Source: CAVWNR01 sp963756525
Lineage (GTDB): Bacteria; Actinomycetota; Actinomycetes; Mycobacteriales; Jatrophihabitantaceae
NCBI GenBank assembly: GCA_963756525.1
Contig: CAVWNR010000001.1
Location: forward strand, 930,001 to 994,000
Direction: 5' to 3'
DNA length: 64,000 bases
Made by a program: the position numbers and the translations under genes
Part shown: positions 39,810 through 51,354 of the stretch, piece after piece
Layout of the letters: each line of letters begins with the position of its first letter
Position numbering within the stretch: the first letter of the stretch is position 1
The notes under the pieces: model-generated
Told to the model about the DNA's origin: nothing
The model's database searches: none
Seen by the model: only the letters and a program-made list of their open reading frames with translations

Positions 39810-40774
39810 GGCACGGTCTCCGGGTAGCCGACCGGCGGCGCCGAGACGTCGTCGAGCGCGCGGCGGATCTCGACGGGCAGGTCCAGCGTCTCGCAGGCGA
39901 GCGCGGCGGTGAGCTGGCCGACGGTTCGCGCGCCGACGATCGGCGCGGCCACGCCCGGCCGATCGCGTACCCAGGCCAGCGCGACCGCGACCGGCGAGGT
40001 CGCCAGCCCCTCCGCCGCCGTGGCGACCGCCTCGACCACGCCGATCGTCACCGGGTCGTCGATCCCGGCCAGGTGCCGGATGCCCGCGGCGGCACGGGAG
40101 TCGGCCGGCACGCCGCTGCGGTACTTGCCGGTCAGCACGCCGCCGCCGAGCGGGGAGTAGGCCAGCACGCCCAGACCGAGCTCGGCGCACGCGGGAAGCA
40201 CCTCCCGCTCGATCCCGCGGTCGAGCAGCGAGTACCGCACCTGGTCGGAGACGACCGGCGCCCGGCCGGGGTGGGCCGCCTGCAGGGTCGCCGCCTGCGC
40301 GGTGCGCCATCCGCTGAAGTTCGACACGCCGACATAGCGCACCTTGCCCGCGCTCACCGCGGCGTCCAGCGCGGCGAGCGTCTCCTCGATCGACACGTTC
40401 ACGTCCGGGACGTGCACCTGCCACAGGTCGACGTGATCGACGCCGAGCCGGCGCAGCGACAGGTCCAGATCGTGCAGCAGCCGGCCACGGGAGTTGTCGA
40501 CGCATGCGCTGCCGTCCACCCAGCGGTGTCCGGCCTTGGTCGCGATCACCAGCTCGTCGCGGGAGACCACCTCGGCGATCAGCCGGCCCAGGATCTCCTC
40601 GGCTTGCCCGTTGCCGTAGCCGACGGCGGTGTCGACGAGCGTTCCCCCGGCATCGCGGAACGCGAGCAGGATCGCGGCCGCCTCGTCCGGGTCGGTGTCG
40701 CGTCCCCACCGCCAGGTGCCCAGCCCCAGGTGCGACACCTTCAGCCCGCTGCGGCCGACGCTGCGCTGCTCCAC
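39806..40774 (-). CDS. Aldo/keto reductase
   Basis: This 322-residue (beta/alpha)8 NADPH-dependent reductase has EQRSVGRSGLKVSHLGLGTW at the start, and GGTLVDTAVGYGNGQAEEIL with the catalytic Asp and Tyr. VIATKAGHRW carries the Lys, LWQVHVPD the His, and KVRYVGVSNFSGW a cofactor-side segment. The C-terminal loop (GARTVGQLTAALACETLDL) fits the AKR11/13-like group. The aldehyde or ketone substrate is unknown. GTG 40774 is chosen because it lies 8 bases from a leaderless -10 (TAAGTT); an upstream ATG at 40825 lies before that promoter. It is first gene of the minus-strand operon with the RecD-like helicase. Confidence 0.9.
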   Translation of the reverse strand: MEQRSVGRSGLKVSHLGLGTWRWGRDTDPDEAAAILLAFRDAGGTLVDTAVGYGNGQAEEILGRLIAEVVSRDELVIATKAGHRWVDGSACVDNSRGRLLHDLDLSLRRLGVDHVDLWQVHVPDVNVSIEETLAALDAAVSAGKVRYVGVSNFSGWRTAQAATLQAAHPGRAPVVSDQVRYSLLDRGIEREVLPACAELGLGVLAYSPLGGGVLTGKYRSGVPADSRAAAGIRHLAGIDDPVTIGVVEAVATAAEGLATSPVAVALAWVRDRPGVAAPIVGARTVGQLTAALACETLDLPVEIRRALDDVSAPPVGYPETVP

Positions 40775-40782
40775 GGACTGAG

Positions 40783-40788
40783 AACTTA
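40783..40788 (-). promoter_or_regulatory. -10 box of a leaderless aldo/keto reductase promoter
   Basis: TAAGTT on the minus strand (40788-40783), eight bases before the GTG at 40774. A divergent -10 for the next gene (TAGGGT, 40831-40836) faces it, so the 68-bp gap holds two back-to-back promoters. Confidence 0.45.
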
Positions 40789-40830
40789 GCTTAGGGCATC
40801 GCCGGTCCGTAGCATGCGTTACCACCCCGG

Positions 40831-40836
40831 TAGGGT
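40831..40836 (+). promoter_or_regulatory. -10 box of a leaderless oxidoreductase promoter
   Basis: TAGGGT (40831-40836) lies six bases before the GTG at 40843, with no Shine-Dalgarno sequence. The distance is right for a transcript starting on the start codon. Confidence 0.5.
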
Positions 40837-40842
40837 GGCCCG

Positions 40843-41892
40843 GTGCAGCTAGGACTCAACCTCGGCTACTGGGGGATGGGCAACGACGCCGACAACCTGG
40901 CGCTGGCTCGCGAGGCCGACCGGCTCGGCTATTCGGTGGCCTGGGCCGCCGAGGCGTACGGGTCGGACTCGCCGACCGTGCTGGCGTGGGTCGCCGCGCA
41001 GACCAGCCGCATCGACGTGGGCAGCGCGGTCATGCAGATCCCGGCGCGGACCCCGGCCGCGACCGCGATGACCGCGGCGACACTGGACACGCTCTCCGGC
41101 GGGCGGTTCCGGCTCGGGCTGGGCGTGTCCGGGCCGCAGGTGTCCGAAGGCTGGCACGGGGTCCGCTTCGCCAGGCCGCTGGCGCGCACCCGCGAGTACG
41201 TCGACATCGTCCGGATGGCGCTGGCCCGCAAGCGGGTCCGCTACGACGGCGAGACCTACCAGCTGCCGTTGCCCGACGGCCCGGGCAAGGCCGTGCAGCT
41301 CACCGTCCATCCCGTCCGCGAGCAGATCCCGATCTACCTGGCGGCGATCGGGCCGAAAAACCTCGAGCTTGCCGGTGAGATCGCCGACGGTTGGCTGGCG
41401 ATCTTCCTGGCCCCGAGGTTCGCCGGCGAGCTGCTCGAGCGGGTGGCGGCCGGGCGGGCGAAAGCCGGTCGGTCGCTCGACGGCTTCGACGTGGTCGCCT
41501 CCGCTCCGCTGGTGATCGGCGAAGACCTCGCGGCCTGCGCCGCGCCCGTGCGTGCGCACGCGGCGCTCTACATCGGCGGGATGGGCAGCCGGGAGCAGAA
41601 CTTCTACAACGACCTGGCGGTGCGGATGGGGTACGCCGACGCGGCCGCCGAGGTGCAGAACCGCTACCTGTCCCGCGACTACGAGGCGGCCGCGGCCGCG
41701 GTGCCAGCCGAGTTCGTCGACTCGACGGCGCTGCTCGGCCCGCCCGGCCGGCTCGCCGAGCGGATGGCGCAGTTCGCGGCGGCCGGCGTCACCACGCTCG
41801 CGGTCACGCCGTACGCGCCGACGCTCACCGAGCGTCTGGCGGCGCTGCGCACGGCACGCGAGGCGCTGCGCGAGTCCGGCGCCGGCGAGTGA
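40843..41892 (+). CDS. LLM-class F420-dependent oxidoreductase
   Basis: This 349-residue luciferase-superfamily protein has LGLNLGYWGMGNDADNLALA, then YSVAWAAEAYGSDSPTVLAW and VGSAVMQIPARTPAATAMTA, then FRLGLGVSGPQVSEGWHGV. These are the features of the actinobacterial F420-dependent subgroup. It probably transfers hydride between coenzyme F420 and an unidentified substrate. GTG 40843 directly follows a leaderless -10. The next gene (a histidine phosphatase) begins 7 bases after its stop, so they form an operon. The F420 assignment is by family resemblance; FMN cannot be excluded. Confidence 0.88.
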   Translation: MQLGLNLGYWGMGNDADNLALAREADRLGYSVAWAAEAYGSDSPTVLAWVAAQTSRIDVGSAVMQIPARTPAATAMTAATLDTLSGGRFRLGLGVSGPQVSEGWHGVRFARPLARTREYVDIVRMALARKRVRYDGETYQLPLPDGPGKAVQLTVHPVREQIPIYLAAIGPKNLELAGEIADGWLAIFLAPRFAGELLERVAAGRAKAGRSLDGFDVVASAPLVIGEDLAACAAPVRAHAALYIGGMGSREQNFYNDLAVRMGYADAAAEVQNRYLSRDYEAAAAAVPAEFVDSTALLGPPGRLAERMAQFAAAGVTTLAVTPYAPTLTERLAALRTAREALRESGAGE

Positions 41893-41898
41893 CCTCGG

Positions 41899-42591
41899 GT
41901 GTCCACCGTCCTGCTGATCCGGCACGGGCTGACCGCGATGACCGGCCCGGTGCTGGCCGGTCGCACGCCCGGCGTCCATCTGGACGACCGGGGCCGCGCC
42001 CAGGCGGACGCGGTGGCCACGCGCATCGCGCCGCTGCCGCTCGCCGCTGTGGTGACCAGCCCGCTGGAGCGCTGCGTCGACACCGCCGAGCTGATCCGCA
42101 AGGCTCAGCACGGCGACCCGGCGTGGCACGTCGATCCGCGGCTGATCGAGTGCGGGTACGGCGAGTGGACCGGCCGCGCGCTCAAGGAGCTGGCCAAGGA
42201 GCCGATGTGGCGGCTGGTGCAGGGCCAGCCGTCGGCGGCGCGGTTCCCGTCCGGCGAGTCACTGGCCGAGGTCTCGGCCCGGGCCGTGGAGGCCGTCCGC
42301 GACTGGGATGCCCGCCTCGGCGCCGACGCGGTGTGGGTGGCCTGCAGCCACGGTGACGTGATCAAGGCGATCCTCGCCGACGCGCTGGGCCTGCACCTGG
42401 ACCAGTTCCAGCGCATCGCGGTCGACCCCTGCTCGGTGTCGGTGGTGCGCTACACGCCGACCCGGCCGTATGTGCTGCGCGCCAACGACGTGGGCGGCGA
42501 CCTGACCGGCTTCGCGCCGCCGAAGCGCAAGCGTCGCCGCCGCGCCAGCGACGATGCCACCGTCGGCGGCGGTACGGGCGGCAGTGTCTGA
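41899..42591 (+). CDS. Histidine-phosphatase-family protein (MSMEG_4193-like putative phosphomutase)
   Basis: This 230-residue protein has the RHG catalytic motif at the start (TVLLIRHGLTAMTGPVLAG). The second His lies in VACSHGDVIKAIL, with conserved Arg in SPLERCVDTAEL and Glu in LIECGYGEWTG. This is the actinobacterial family annotated as MSMEG_4193, found near mshC. Its true substrate is unknown. The C-terminus is a basic/Gly tail (PPKRKRRRRASDDAT). GTG 41899 follows the oxidoreductase closely. It is followed by DUF3090, an SCO1664-like gene and mshC, an order conserved in many Actinobacteria. Confidence 0.9.
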   Translation: MSTVLLIRHGLTAMTGPVLAGRTPGVHLDDRGRAQADAVATRIAPLPLAAVVTSPLERCVDTAELIRKAQHGDPAWHVDPRLIECGYGEWTGRALKELAKEPMWRLVQGQPSAARFPSGESLAEVSARAVEAVRDWDARLGADAVWVACSHGDVIKAILADALGLHLDQFQRIAVDPCSVSVVRYTPTRPYVLRANDVGGDLTGFAPPKRKRRRRASDDATVGGGTGGSV

Positions 42592-42596
42592 GCGGA

Positions 42597-42602
42597 TAGG
42601 CT
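42597..42602 (+). promoter_or_regulatory. -10 box upstream of the DUF3090 gene
   Basis: TAGGCT (42597-42602) lies 10 bases before the ATG at 42613. The transcript would carry only two to four untranslated bases, effectively leaderless. Confidence 0.4.
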
Positions 42603-42612
42603 CGAATGCACC

Positions 42613-43176
42613 ATGGCGCGCCAGTTCTATCTGTTCGATCGTCCCCGCCGGTTCGTCGCCGGGACCGTCGGCACGCCCGGCGAGCGCACGTTCTACCTGC
42701 AGGCCACGGACGGTTCGCGGGTGGTCTCCGTCGCGCTGGAGAAGCAGCAGGTCGCCGTGCTGGCCGAGCGCATCGAACAGCTGCTCGACGAGGTGGTGGC
42801 CCGCACCGGCACGGCGCTGCCCGCCTCCGGCGACCCCGACACCGACGCGCTCGAGCAGCCGGTGGACGAGGAGTTCCGCGTCGGAGCGATGGGCCTGGCC
42901 TGGGACGGTGACACCGGCATGGTGATCATCGAGGCGCAGGCACCGGTGGAAGACACCGAGATCGCGCAGGCGACGCTGCTCGAAGACGTCGAGGACGGTC
43001 CGGACGCGCTGCGGGTGCGCCTGGAGCCCGGCCGCGCCCGAGCGTTCGTGGCCCGCGCCCGCCGGGTCATCGCGGCCGGCCGACCGCCGTGCCCGTTGTG
43101 CGGATTGCCGCTGGACCCGGCCGGGCACATCTGCCCCCGGCACGACGGCTACCACCGCGGCCCTGCGGTGCCATGA
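42613..43176 (+). CDS. DUF3090 family protein
   Basis: This 187-residue protein begins MARQFYLFDRPRRFVAGTVG and has TFYLQATDGSRVVSVALEKQ, the family hallmark. Its C-terminus is a possible metal-binding knuckle (PPCPLCGLPLDPAGHICPRHD) with four Cys/His ligands. The function is unknown. It occurs next to the putative phosphomutase and SCO1664-like genes in Actinobacteria. Its stop overlaps the ATG of the next gene by four bases. Confidence 0.88.
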   Translation: MARQFYLFDRPRRFVAGTVGTPGERTFYLQATDGSRVVSVALEKQQVAVLAERIEQLLDEVVARTGTALPASGDPDTDALEQPVDEEFRVGAMGLAWDGDTGMVIIEAQAPVEDTEIAQATLLEDVEDGPDALRVRLEPGRARAFVARARRVIAAGRPPCPLCGLPLDPAGHICPRHDGYHRGPAVP

Positions 43177-43949
43177 GCGCCCGCGCCAAGGGCCGACCGA
43201 TCAGCCGGCCGGACGAGCTGACGCCACCACGGGCGCTGCCGGTCGATGCGGCGCTGGCCCTGTTGCGAGACGGCCTCCTGGAGATCGAAGGCCGACTTAT
43301 CGACGCGTCGAACGCGACCCTGTACTGCTCGGTCAGCTGTGACGGGCTCGACGCCGCATGCGTGTACAAACCCGTCGCGGGGGAGCGGCCGCTATGGGAC
43401 TTCCCTGACGGCACGCTCGCCGCCCGCGAGGTCGCCGCATACACGGTCTCCGCCGCGACGCCGTGGCTGATCGTCCCCCCGACGGTGTACCGGGACGGAC
43501 CGCTCGGCCCGGGCATGGTGCAGCTGTGGATCGGCATCGACGACAGCGTCGACGTGGTCACGCTCGTGCGGCGCGCCGCGCACGAGCAGCTGCGCCGGAT
43601 CGCGGTCTTCGACGCGGTCGTCAACAACGCCGACCGCAAGGGCGGTCACCTGCTGCCGACCTGCGAAGGGCACGTCTACGGCGTCGACCACGGCGTCACC
43701 TTCCACAGTGATCCGAAGCTGCGCACCCTGCTGTGGCACTGGGCGGGCGAGCCGCTCGACGACGAGGCGGTGGACGCGCTGAGCGAGCTGCGGGCGCAGC
43801 TCGAGGGGCCGCTCGGCGAGCGGTTGCACCAGCTGTTGACGCCACGCGAGGTGCGCCGCACGATCCGGCGGGTCGACCACCTGCTCACCGCGCGCAGCTA
43901 CCCGCTGCCGTCCGACGCGCGCCCGGCGATTCCCTGGCCGCCGATCTGA
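43173..43949 (+). CDS. SCO1664-family protein (PI3/PI4-kinase-like fold)
   Basis: This 258-residue protein belongs to the SCO1664 family related to PI3/4-kinase-like folds. It has ALALLRDGLLEIEGRLIDAS, VYKPVAGERPLWDFPDGTLA with the possible ATP-binding Lys, and FDAVVNNADRKGGHLL. It also has GVDHGVTFHSDPKLRTLLWH, which resembles the D-x3-N and DHG-type catalytic and metal motifs of atypical kinases. A phosphoryl-transfer activity is plausible but unproven. ATG 43173 overlaps the DUF3090 stop. It lies upstream of mshC as in other actinobacterial genomes, but a role in mycothiol synthesis is not shown. Confidence 0.82.
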   Translation: MSARAKGRPISRPDELTPPRALPVDAALALLRDGLLEIEGRLIDASNATLYCSVSCDGLDAACVYKPVAGERPLWDFPDGTLAAREVAAYTVSAATPWLIVPPTVYRDGPLGPGMVQLWIGIDDSVDVVTLVRRAAHEQLRRIAVFDAVVNNADRKGGHLLPTCEGHVYGVDHGVTFHSDPKLRTLLWHWAGEPLDDEAVDALSELRAQLEGPLGERLHQLLTPREVRRTIRRVDHLLTARSYPLPSDARPAIPWPPI

Positions 43950-43989
43950 CCCAGCCGGCTCGCCGGGCCAGCCGCGCGCCGCAGCCGGA

Positions 43990-43995
43990 TAGGTT
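43990..43995 (+). promoter_or_regulatory. -10 box of a leaderless mshC promoter
   Basis: TAGGTT (43990-43995) lies six bases before the mshC ATG at 44002. No ribosome-binding site lies between, so a leaderless start is likely. Confidence 0.5.
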
Positions 43996-44001
43996 GTCGC
44001 C

Positions 44002-45246
44002 ATGGACTCCTGGCCCGCGCCGGCCGTGCCCGCACTGCCGGGGCGCGCGCCGCAGCTTCGGCTCTTCGACACGGCAGCCGGAGCGGTGCGCCCCGTCCAG
44101 CCCGCTGCGACGGCACGGATGTACATCTGCGGCATCACGCCGTACGACGCGACCCATCTCGGGCATGCGGCCACCTACATCGCGTTCGACCTGGTCCAGC
44201 GGATGTGGCGCGACGGCGGGCACAGCGTCTACTACGTGCAGAACGTCACCGACGTCGACGACCCGCTGCTCGAGCGCGCCGCGCACACCGGCGAGAACTG
44301 GGTAGAGCTCGCCGAGCGGGAGATCGAGCTGTTCCGCCAGGACATGACGGCGCTGCGCGTGCTGCCGCCGGACGAGTACGTCGGCGCCGTCGAGTCGGTG
44401 GACGAGATCAGCGAGGCGATCGGGCTGCTCCTGGACTCCGGGCTGGCGTACCGGCTCGGCGAGGACGTCTACTTCCGCGTCGACGCCGCCTCGGACTTCG
44501 GCTACGAATCCCGCTACGACGCGGCGACGATGCTGGCGCTGTTCGCCGAGCGTGGCGGCGATCCTGACCACCCCGGCAAGCGCGACCCGCTCGACTCGCT
44601 GTTGTGGCGGGGCCACCGCGACGGCGAGCCGTACTGGGACACCCCGCTCGGCAAGGGGCGCCCGGGTTGGCACATCGAGTGCGCGGTGATCGCGTTGAAC
44701 CGTCTCGGCATGGGCTTCGACGTGCAGGGCGGCGCATCCGATCTGATCTTCCCGCACCACGAGCACTCGGCCGCGCACGCCGAGGCGCTGACCGGCGGGC
44801 ATCCGTTCGCGCGCCACTACGTGCACGCCGGGCTCATCGGGCTGGACGGCGAGAAGATGAGCAAGTCCCGCGGAAACCTGGTCTTCGTCTCCAAGCTGCG
44901 CGGCGCCGGCGTCGACCCGATGGCGATCCGGCTGGCCCTGCTGGACGGGCACTACCGCGCCGACCGGGAGTGGACCGGCGGTCGCCTCCCCGCGGCTGAG
45001 GCGCGCCTCGGTCGCTGGCGCGCGGCGGTCTCGCGGCCGACCGGCCCCGACGCGGCGCCGGTGCTGGCCGAGGTGCGCGAGCGGCTGGCCGACGACCTCG
45101 ACACGACCGGCGCGATCGCCGCCATCGACCGCTGGGCGTCGGCCGACAACTCGGGCAGCGACTCGGGCAGCCTCTCGGCCGGTGATCCGACCGCGCCGGC
45201 TCTCATTCGGGACCTCGTCGACGCCCTGCTCGGCGTCGCGCTCTGA
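44002..45246 (+). CDS. mshC: Cysteine:GlcN-Ins ligase (mycothiol biosynthesis)
   Basis: MshC joins cysteine to 1-D-myo-inosityl-2-amino-2-deoxy-glucopyranoside using ATP, the third-to-last step of mycothiol synthesis. The 414-residue product is a class I tRNA-synthetase relative of CysRS, with MYICGITPYDATHLGHAAT (zinc-binding Cys near residue 43 and the HLGH motif), GWHIECAVIALN, HHEHSAAHAEALTG and the KMSKS loop GEKMSKSRGNLVFV near residue 285. The ITPYDATHLGHA wording and the short C-terminus (no anticodon-binding domain) separate it from CysRS. It is strong evidence for an actinobacterial host. Confidence 0.95.
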   Translation: MDSWPAPAVPALPGRAPQLRLFDTAAGAVRPVQPAATARMYICGITPYDATHLGHAATYIAFDLVQRMWRDGGHSVYYVQNVTDVDDPLLERAAHTGENWVELAEREIELFRQDMTALRVLPPDEYVGAVESVDEISEAIGLLLDSGLAYRLGEDVYFRVDAASDFGYESRYDAATMLALFAERGGDPDHPGKRDPLDSLLWRGHRDGEPYWDTPLGKGRPGWHIECAVIALNRLGMGFDVQGGASDLIFPHHEHSAAHAEALTGGHPFARHYVHAGLIGLDGEKMSKSRGNLVFVSKLRGAGVDPMAIRLALLDGHYRADREWTGGRLPAAEARLGRWRAAVSRPTGPDAAPVLAEVRERLADDLDTTGAIAAIDRWASADNSGSDSGSLSAGDPTAPALIRDLVDALLGVAL

Positions 45247-45279
45247 CGCCGACCCCGTCGTCACCCCGCCTCTTCGAAT

Positions 45280-45331
45280 TGTTGATGTTGGACTTGTGGT
45301 CGAATTATCGACCACAAGTCCAACATCAACA
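45280..45331. terminator. Palindromic repeat element, copy 2
   Basis: The left arm (45281-45303) and right arm (45308-45330) pair perfectly over 23 bp with a four-base loop; T45280 and A45331 add a 24th pair. It lies at the 3' end of mshC. Its right arm also supplies the stop codon of the minus-strand gene (tga read from 45328-45326). Compared with copy 1 the inner stem reads GTGGTCGA/TCGACCAC instead of GTGGCTGA/TCAGCCAC, so both arms changed together. Confidence 0.65.
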
Positions 45332-46297
45332 GCGGAGGGGGAGCGGTGGGCCGTCGCGTATCACGGCCGGCTCGCCGACATACGGCACGCCGAGCTCGGT
45401 GGCGCGGGCCCGCAGCCAGCTGATGATCTCCGCCAGCCAGCCACCGCTCGCGGTGATCCGCGATGGCGGGTAGTGGACCAGGGACAGCCCGGCTGCGGTG
45501 AGCCGGTTGTGACGCGCGCCAGTGCGCTTCCAGTCGGCCTCAGTGAAGTGATACTCCCGGCTGTCGATCTCGAGTACCGCGCGAAGCTCCCGCCAGAGCA
45601 CGTCGACGACGGCGATCACCTGGCCCGCGCTGTCGGTAATCGGGACGTTCAGCTCGAACGGCGGCACCGGGGCCAGCCGCAACTGGGCCAGCGCAGCAGC
45701 CTCGGCAGCGGAGCGGGCACCGTCGAGCGCGTCGGTCACCGCGTTGCGCAGCGGAAGGCTGTGCCGGCGCGAGACCACGCGCACCGCGGCGTGCAACTCC
45801 TCCACCGTGCACAGCTGCCGTTGCACCGCCGCTGTGACTAGGCCCCGAACAGAGCTCCGGGCCCGACTGGCGAGCGCGGTGTCGGCAACCGCCCGGGCCG
45901 GCTCGGCGAGCTGGACGAGCGGGAGCTCGGCGTCGTCGATGCTGGCGGTCCGCGCCGGCAGCGGCCCGGACACGCGGCGGATCTGCGCTGCGCCCACGCT
46001 ACGTCCGCCACCGCGGTCGGTAAGTACCAGAACGCGCGGATGCGACGCGACCGTCGAACCGATCCCGTAGCGGCGCACCGCGTCCCAACCGCTGAGCACG
46101 CCGTGTCCGCCCGCCAGCGAGAAACCCACGGCCGCCCAGTCCGCGCGGGTCGGCTCGTCCGGTCGGGTCAGCACGATCCCGCGGGCCAGTGGCCGCCACC
46201 TGCCGCGGTCCACCTCGGTGCGCATCCGGGCGCGGCTGATACCAAGTTGCTGGGCAACCGCGGCATCGAGGACTCGGGGCAGATCGGACGGCCGCAT
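45326..46297 (-). CDS. AbiEi-antitoxin-like protein with DUF559/VSR-type nuclease fold
   Basis: This 323-residue protein has an N-terminal winged-helix segment resembling type IV antitoxins of the AbiEi group (VAQQLGISRARMRTEVDRG, RWRPLARGIVLTRPDE). Its C-terminal domain (VAVVDVLWRELRAVLEIDSR, then EYHFTEADWKRTGARHNRLT) resembles the DUF559/very-short-patch endonuclease fold, in which Glu, Asp and His/Glu residues form the active site. Such proteins are common, usually multicopy and strain-variable, in Actinobacteria. The role is unknown. ATG 46297 gives the family length. Its stop codon lies inside palindrome copy 2, and copy 3 lies upstream, so the gene is flanked by two copies. Confidence 0.7.
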   Translation of the reverse strand: MRPSDLPRVLDAAVAQQLGISRARMRTEVDRGRWRPLARGIVLTRPDEPTRADWAAVGFSLAGGHGVLSGWDAVRRYGIGSTVASHPRVLVLTDRGGGRSVGAAQIRRVSGPLPARTASIDDAELPLVQLAEPARAVADTALASRARSSVRGLVTAAVQRQLCTVEELHAAVRVVSRRHSLPLRNAVTDALDGARSAAEAAALAQLRLAPVPPFELNVPITDSAGQVIAVVDVLWRELRAVLEIDSREYHFTEADWKRTGARHNRLTAAGLSLVHYPPSRITASGGWLAEIISWLRARATELGVPYVGEPAVIRDGPPLPLRC

Positions 46298-46375
46298 CCG
46301 GGCAGTCTCGACGATTCGCAGCGCGTCGCGCCCGCCGCCGATACCCGTCTGTGGATAACTACCCAAACCCGGGTT

Positions 46376-46424
46376 GTTGATGTTGGACTCGTGGTCGAAT
46401 ATCAGCCACGAGTCCAACATCAAC
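46376..46424. terminator. Palindromic repeat element, copy 3
   Basis: The outer 19 bp (46376-46394 with 46406-46424) pair perfectly. The stem contains CTCGTGG/CCACGAG where copies 1 and 2 have CTTGTGG/CCACAAG, a compensatory change. The inner region is a hybrid (TCGA on the left as in copy 2, TCAG on the right as in copy 1), so it has one G-T and one mismatch. It lies just after the PAC2 stop and before the AbiEi-like gene, both on the minus strand, consistent with termination of the PAC2 transcript. Confidence 0.6.
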
Positions 46425-46453
46425 AGCGAGAGGTGGGGAGGGCAGGCGGTTCG

Positions 46454-47341
46454 TTAGCCACCGGACGGGGCGCCGTGACCGGGGCCGAAGCCGCCGCCGT
46501 GGTCGCGCCGGCGAAGGTAACGCTCGAACTCGCGGGCGATGGCGTCGCCGGACGTCTCGCGCAGCCCGCCCTGGTCGTCGCGCTCCTCGAGGTTGCGGAT
46601 GTATTCGGTGACCTCGTCGTCCTCCGCCGCCATCTCGTCGACCAGCTTCTGCCACTCGTCGGCCTGCTGCGGCAGCTCGGCGAGCGGGACGGCGAGGTCG
46701 AGGACCTCTTCCACCCGGTGCAGCAACGCGACCGTCGCCTTCGGGTTCGGCGGCTGGGAGACGTAGTGCGGCACGCCGGCCCAGAACGAGATCGCCGGGA
46801 TACCCATTCCGACGCAGGCGTCCTGGAGCACGCCGACGATGCCGGTGGGCCCCTCGTAGCGGGACTTCTCCAGGCCGTACTTGGTCGCGGACGCCGGGTC
46901 GTACGACGTGCCGGTGACCTGGGTGGGCCGGGTATGCGGTGTGTCCGACAACAGCGCGCCCAGCGTGACCACCATATGCACGTCCAGCTCCTGCACCACG
47001 CCGAGGATCTCGCCGCAGAAGGCGCGCCAGCGCATGTTGGGCTCGATGCCGCGCACGACGACGAGATCGAAGTCGGCGCCCGGCGGCCGGCACAGCGACA
47101 TGCGCGTCGTCGGCCAGGTAACCCGCCGGGTGACGCCGTCGACCAGCGACACGGTCGGTCGGTTCACCTGGAAGTCGTAGTAGTCGTCCGGGTCGAGCGC
47201 GGTCAGCGGCTGCGCATCCCAGACCAGCTCCAGGTGCTCGATCGCTCCGGTCGCGGCGTCGCCCGCGTCGTTCCAGCCTTCGAAGGCCGCGACGAGCACG
47301 GGGTTGCGCAGCATCGGCCAGCCCGAGGCGTCGTCGGTCAT
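46454..47341 (-). CDS. PAC2-family protein (proteasome assembly chaperone-like)
   Basis: This 295-residue protein belongs to the PAC2 family. It has LVAAFEGWNDAGDAATGAIE near residues 16-35, IEPNMRWRAFCGEILG, and VTLGALLSDTPHTRPTQVTG. Later segments include GPTGIVGVLQDACVGMGIPA and ISFWAGVPHYVSQPPNP. The archaeal/eukaryotic relative assists 20S proteasome assembly; in Actinobacteria the role is unproven, but many members carry the Pup-proteasome, whose arc and dop genes are in this window. The C-terminus is Gly-rich (GGGFGPGHGAPSGG). It is transcribed divergently from metH. Confidence 0.88.
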   Translation of the reverse strand: MTDDASGWPMLRNPVLVAAFEGWNDAGDAATGAIEHLELVWDAQPLTALDPDDYYDFQVNRPTVSLVDGVTRRVTWPTTRMSLCRPPGADFDLVVVRGIEPNMRWRAFCGEILGVVQELDVHMVVTLGALLSDTPHTRPTQVTGTSYDPASATKYGLEKSRYEGPTGIVGVLQDACVGMGIPAISFWAGVPHYVSQPPNPKATVALLHRVEEVLDLAVPLAELPQQADEWQKLVDEMAAEDDEVTEYIRNLEERDDQGGLRETSGDAIAREFERYLRRRDHGGGFGPGHGAPSGG

Positions 47342-47404
47342 CAGCTCAGCCTACGGCGGCGCGGCGCAGCCGCGGGGAGCAGTGGGGACGGTGGCGGGCG
47401 CCCG

Positions 47405-47562
47405 GTAGCCTGGCAGGGCATGGCGGCCGGCGTTTCGCTGCTGCGAAGTTCGCGCGATGGTGAGAGACTGTTCTGACCGCTCGGGATCTCCCGAGGCACA
47501 GGCGAGCCCGCCGCATGCTGGATTTTCGAGCTGCCCTGCCGTCGAACCTCGAGGATTGTGCC
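47405..47562 (+). promoter_or_regulatory. metH promoter and long leader
   Basis: TAGCCT (47405-47410) is a good -10 and implies an untranslated leader of about 145 bases before the GTG at 47563. The leader contains a stable hairpin (CTCGGG-ATCT-CCCGAG). It lacks a recognisable B12 box or SAM-riboswitch core, so regulation is open. A GAGGA ribosome-binding site sits 7 bases before the GTG. Confidence 0.45.

Positions 47563-51343
<3,781 letters not shown>

Positions 51344-51354
<11 letters not shown>

Noticed and set aside
47411..47562. Cobalamin or SAM riboswitch before metH
   Set aside because: No B12 box (GCCACTG) and no SAM-I/IV or SAH core seen; kept only as an unassigned leader.
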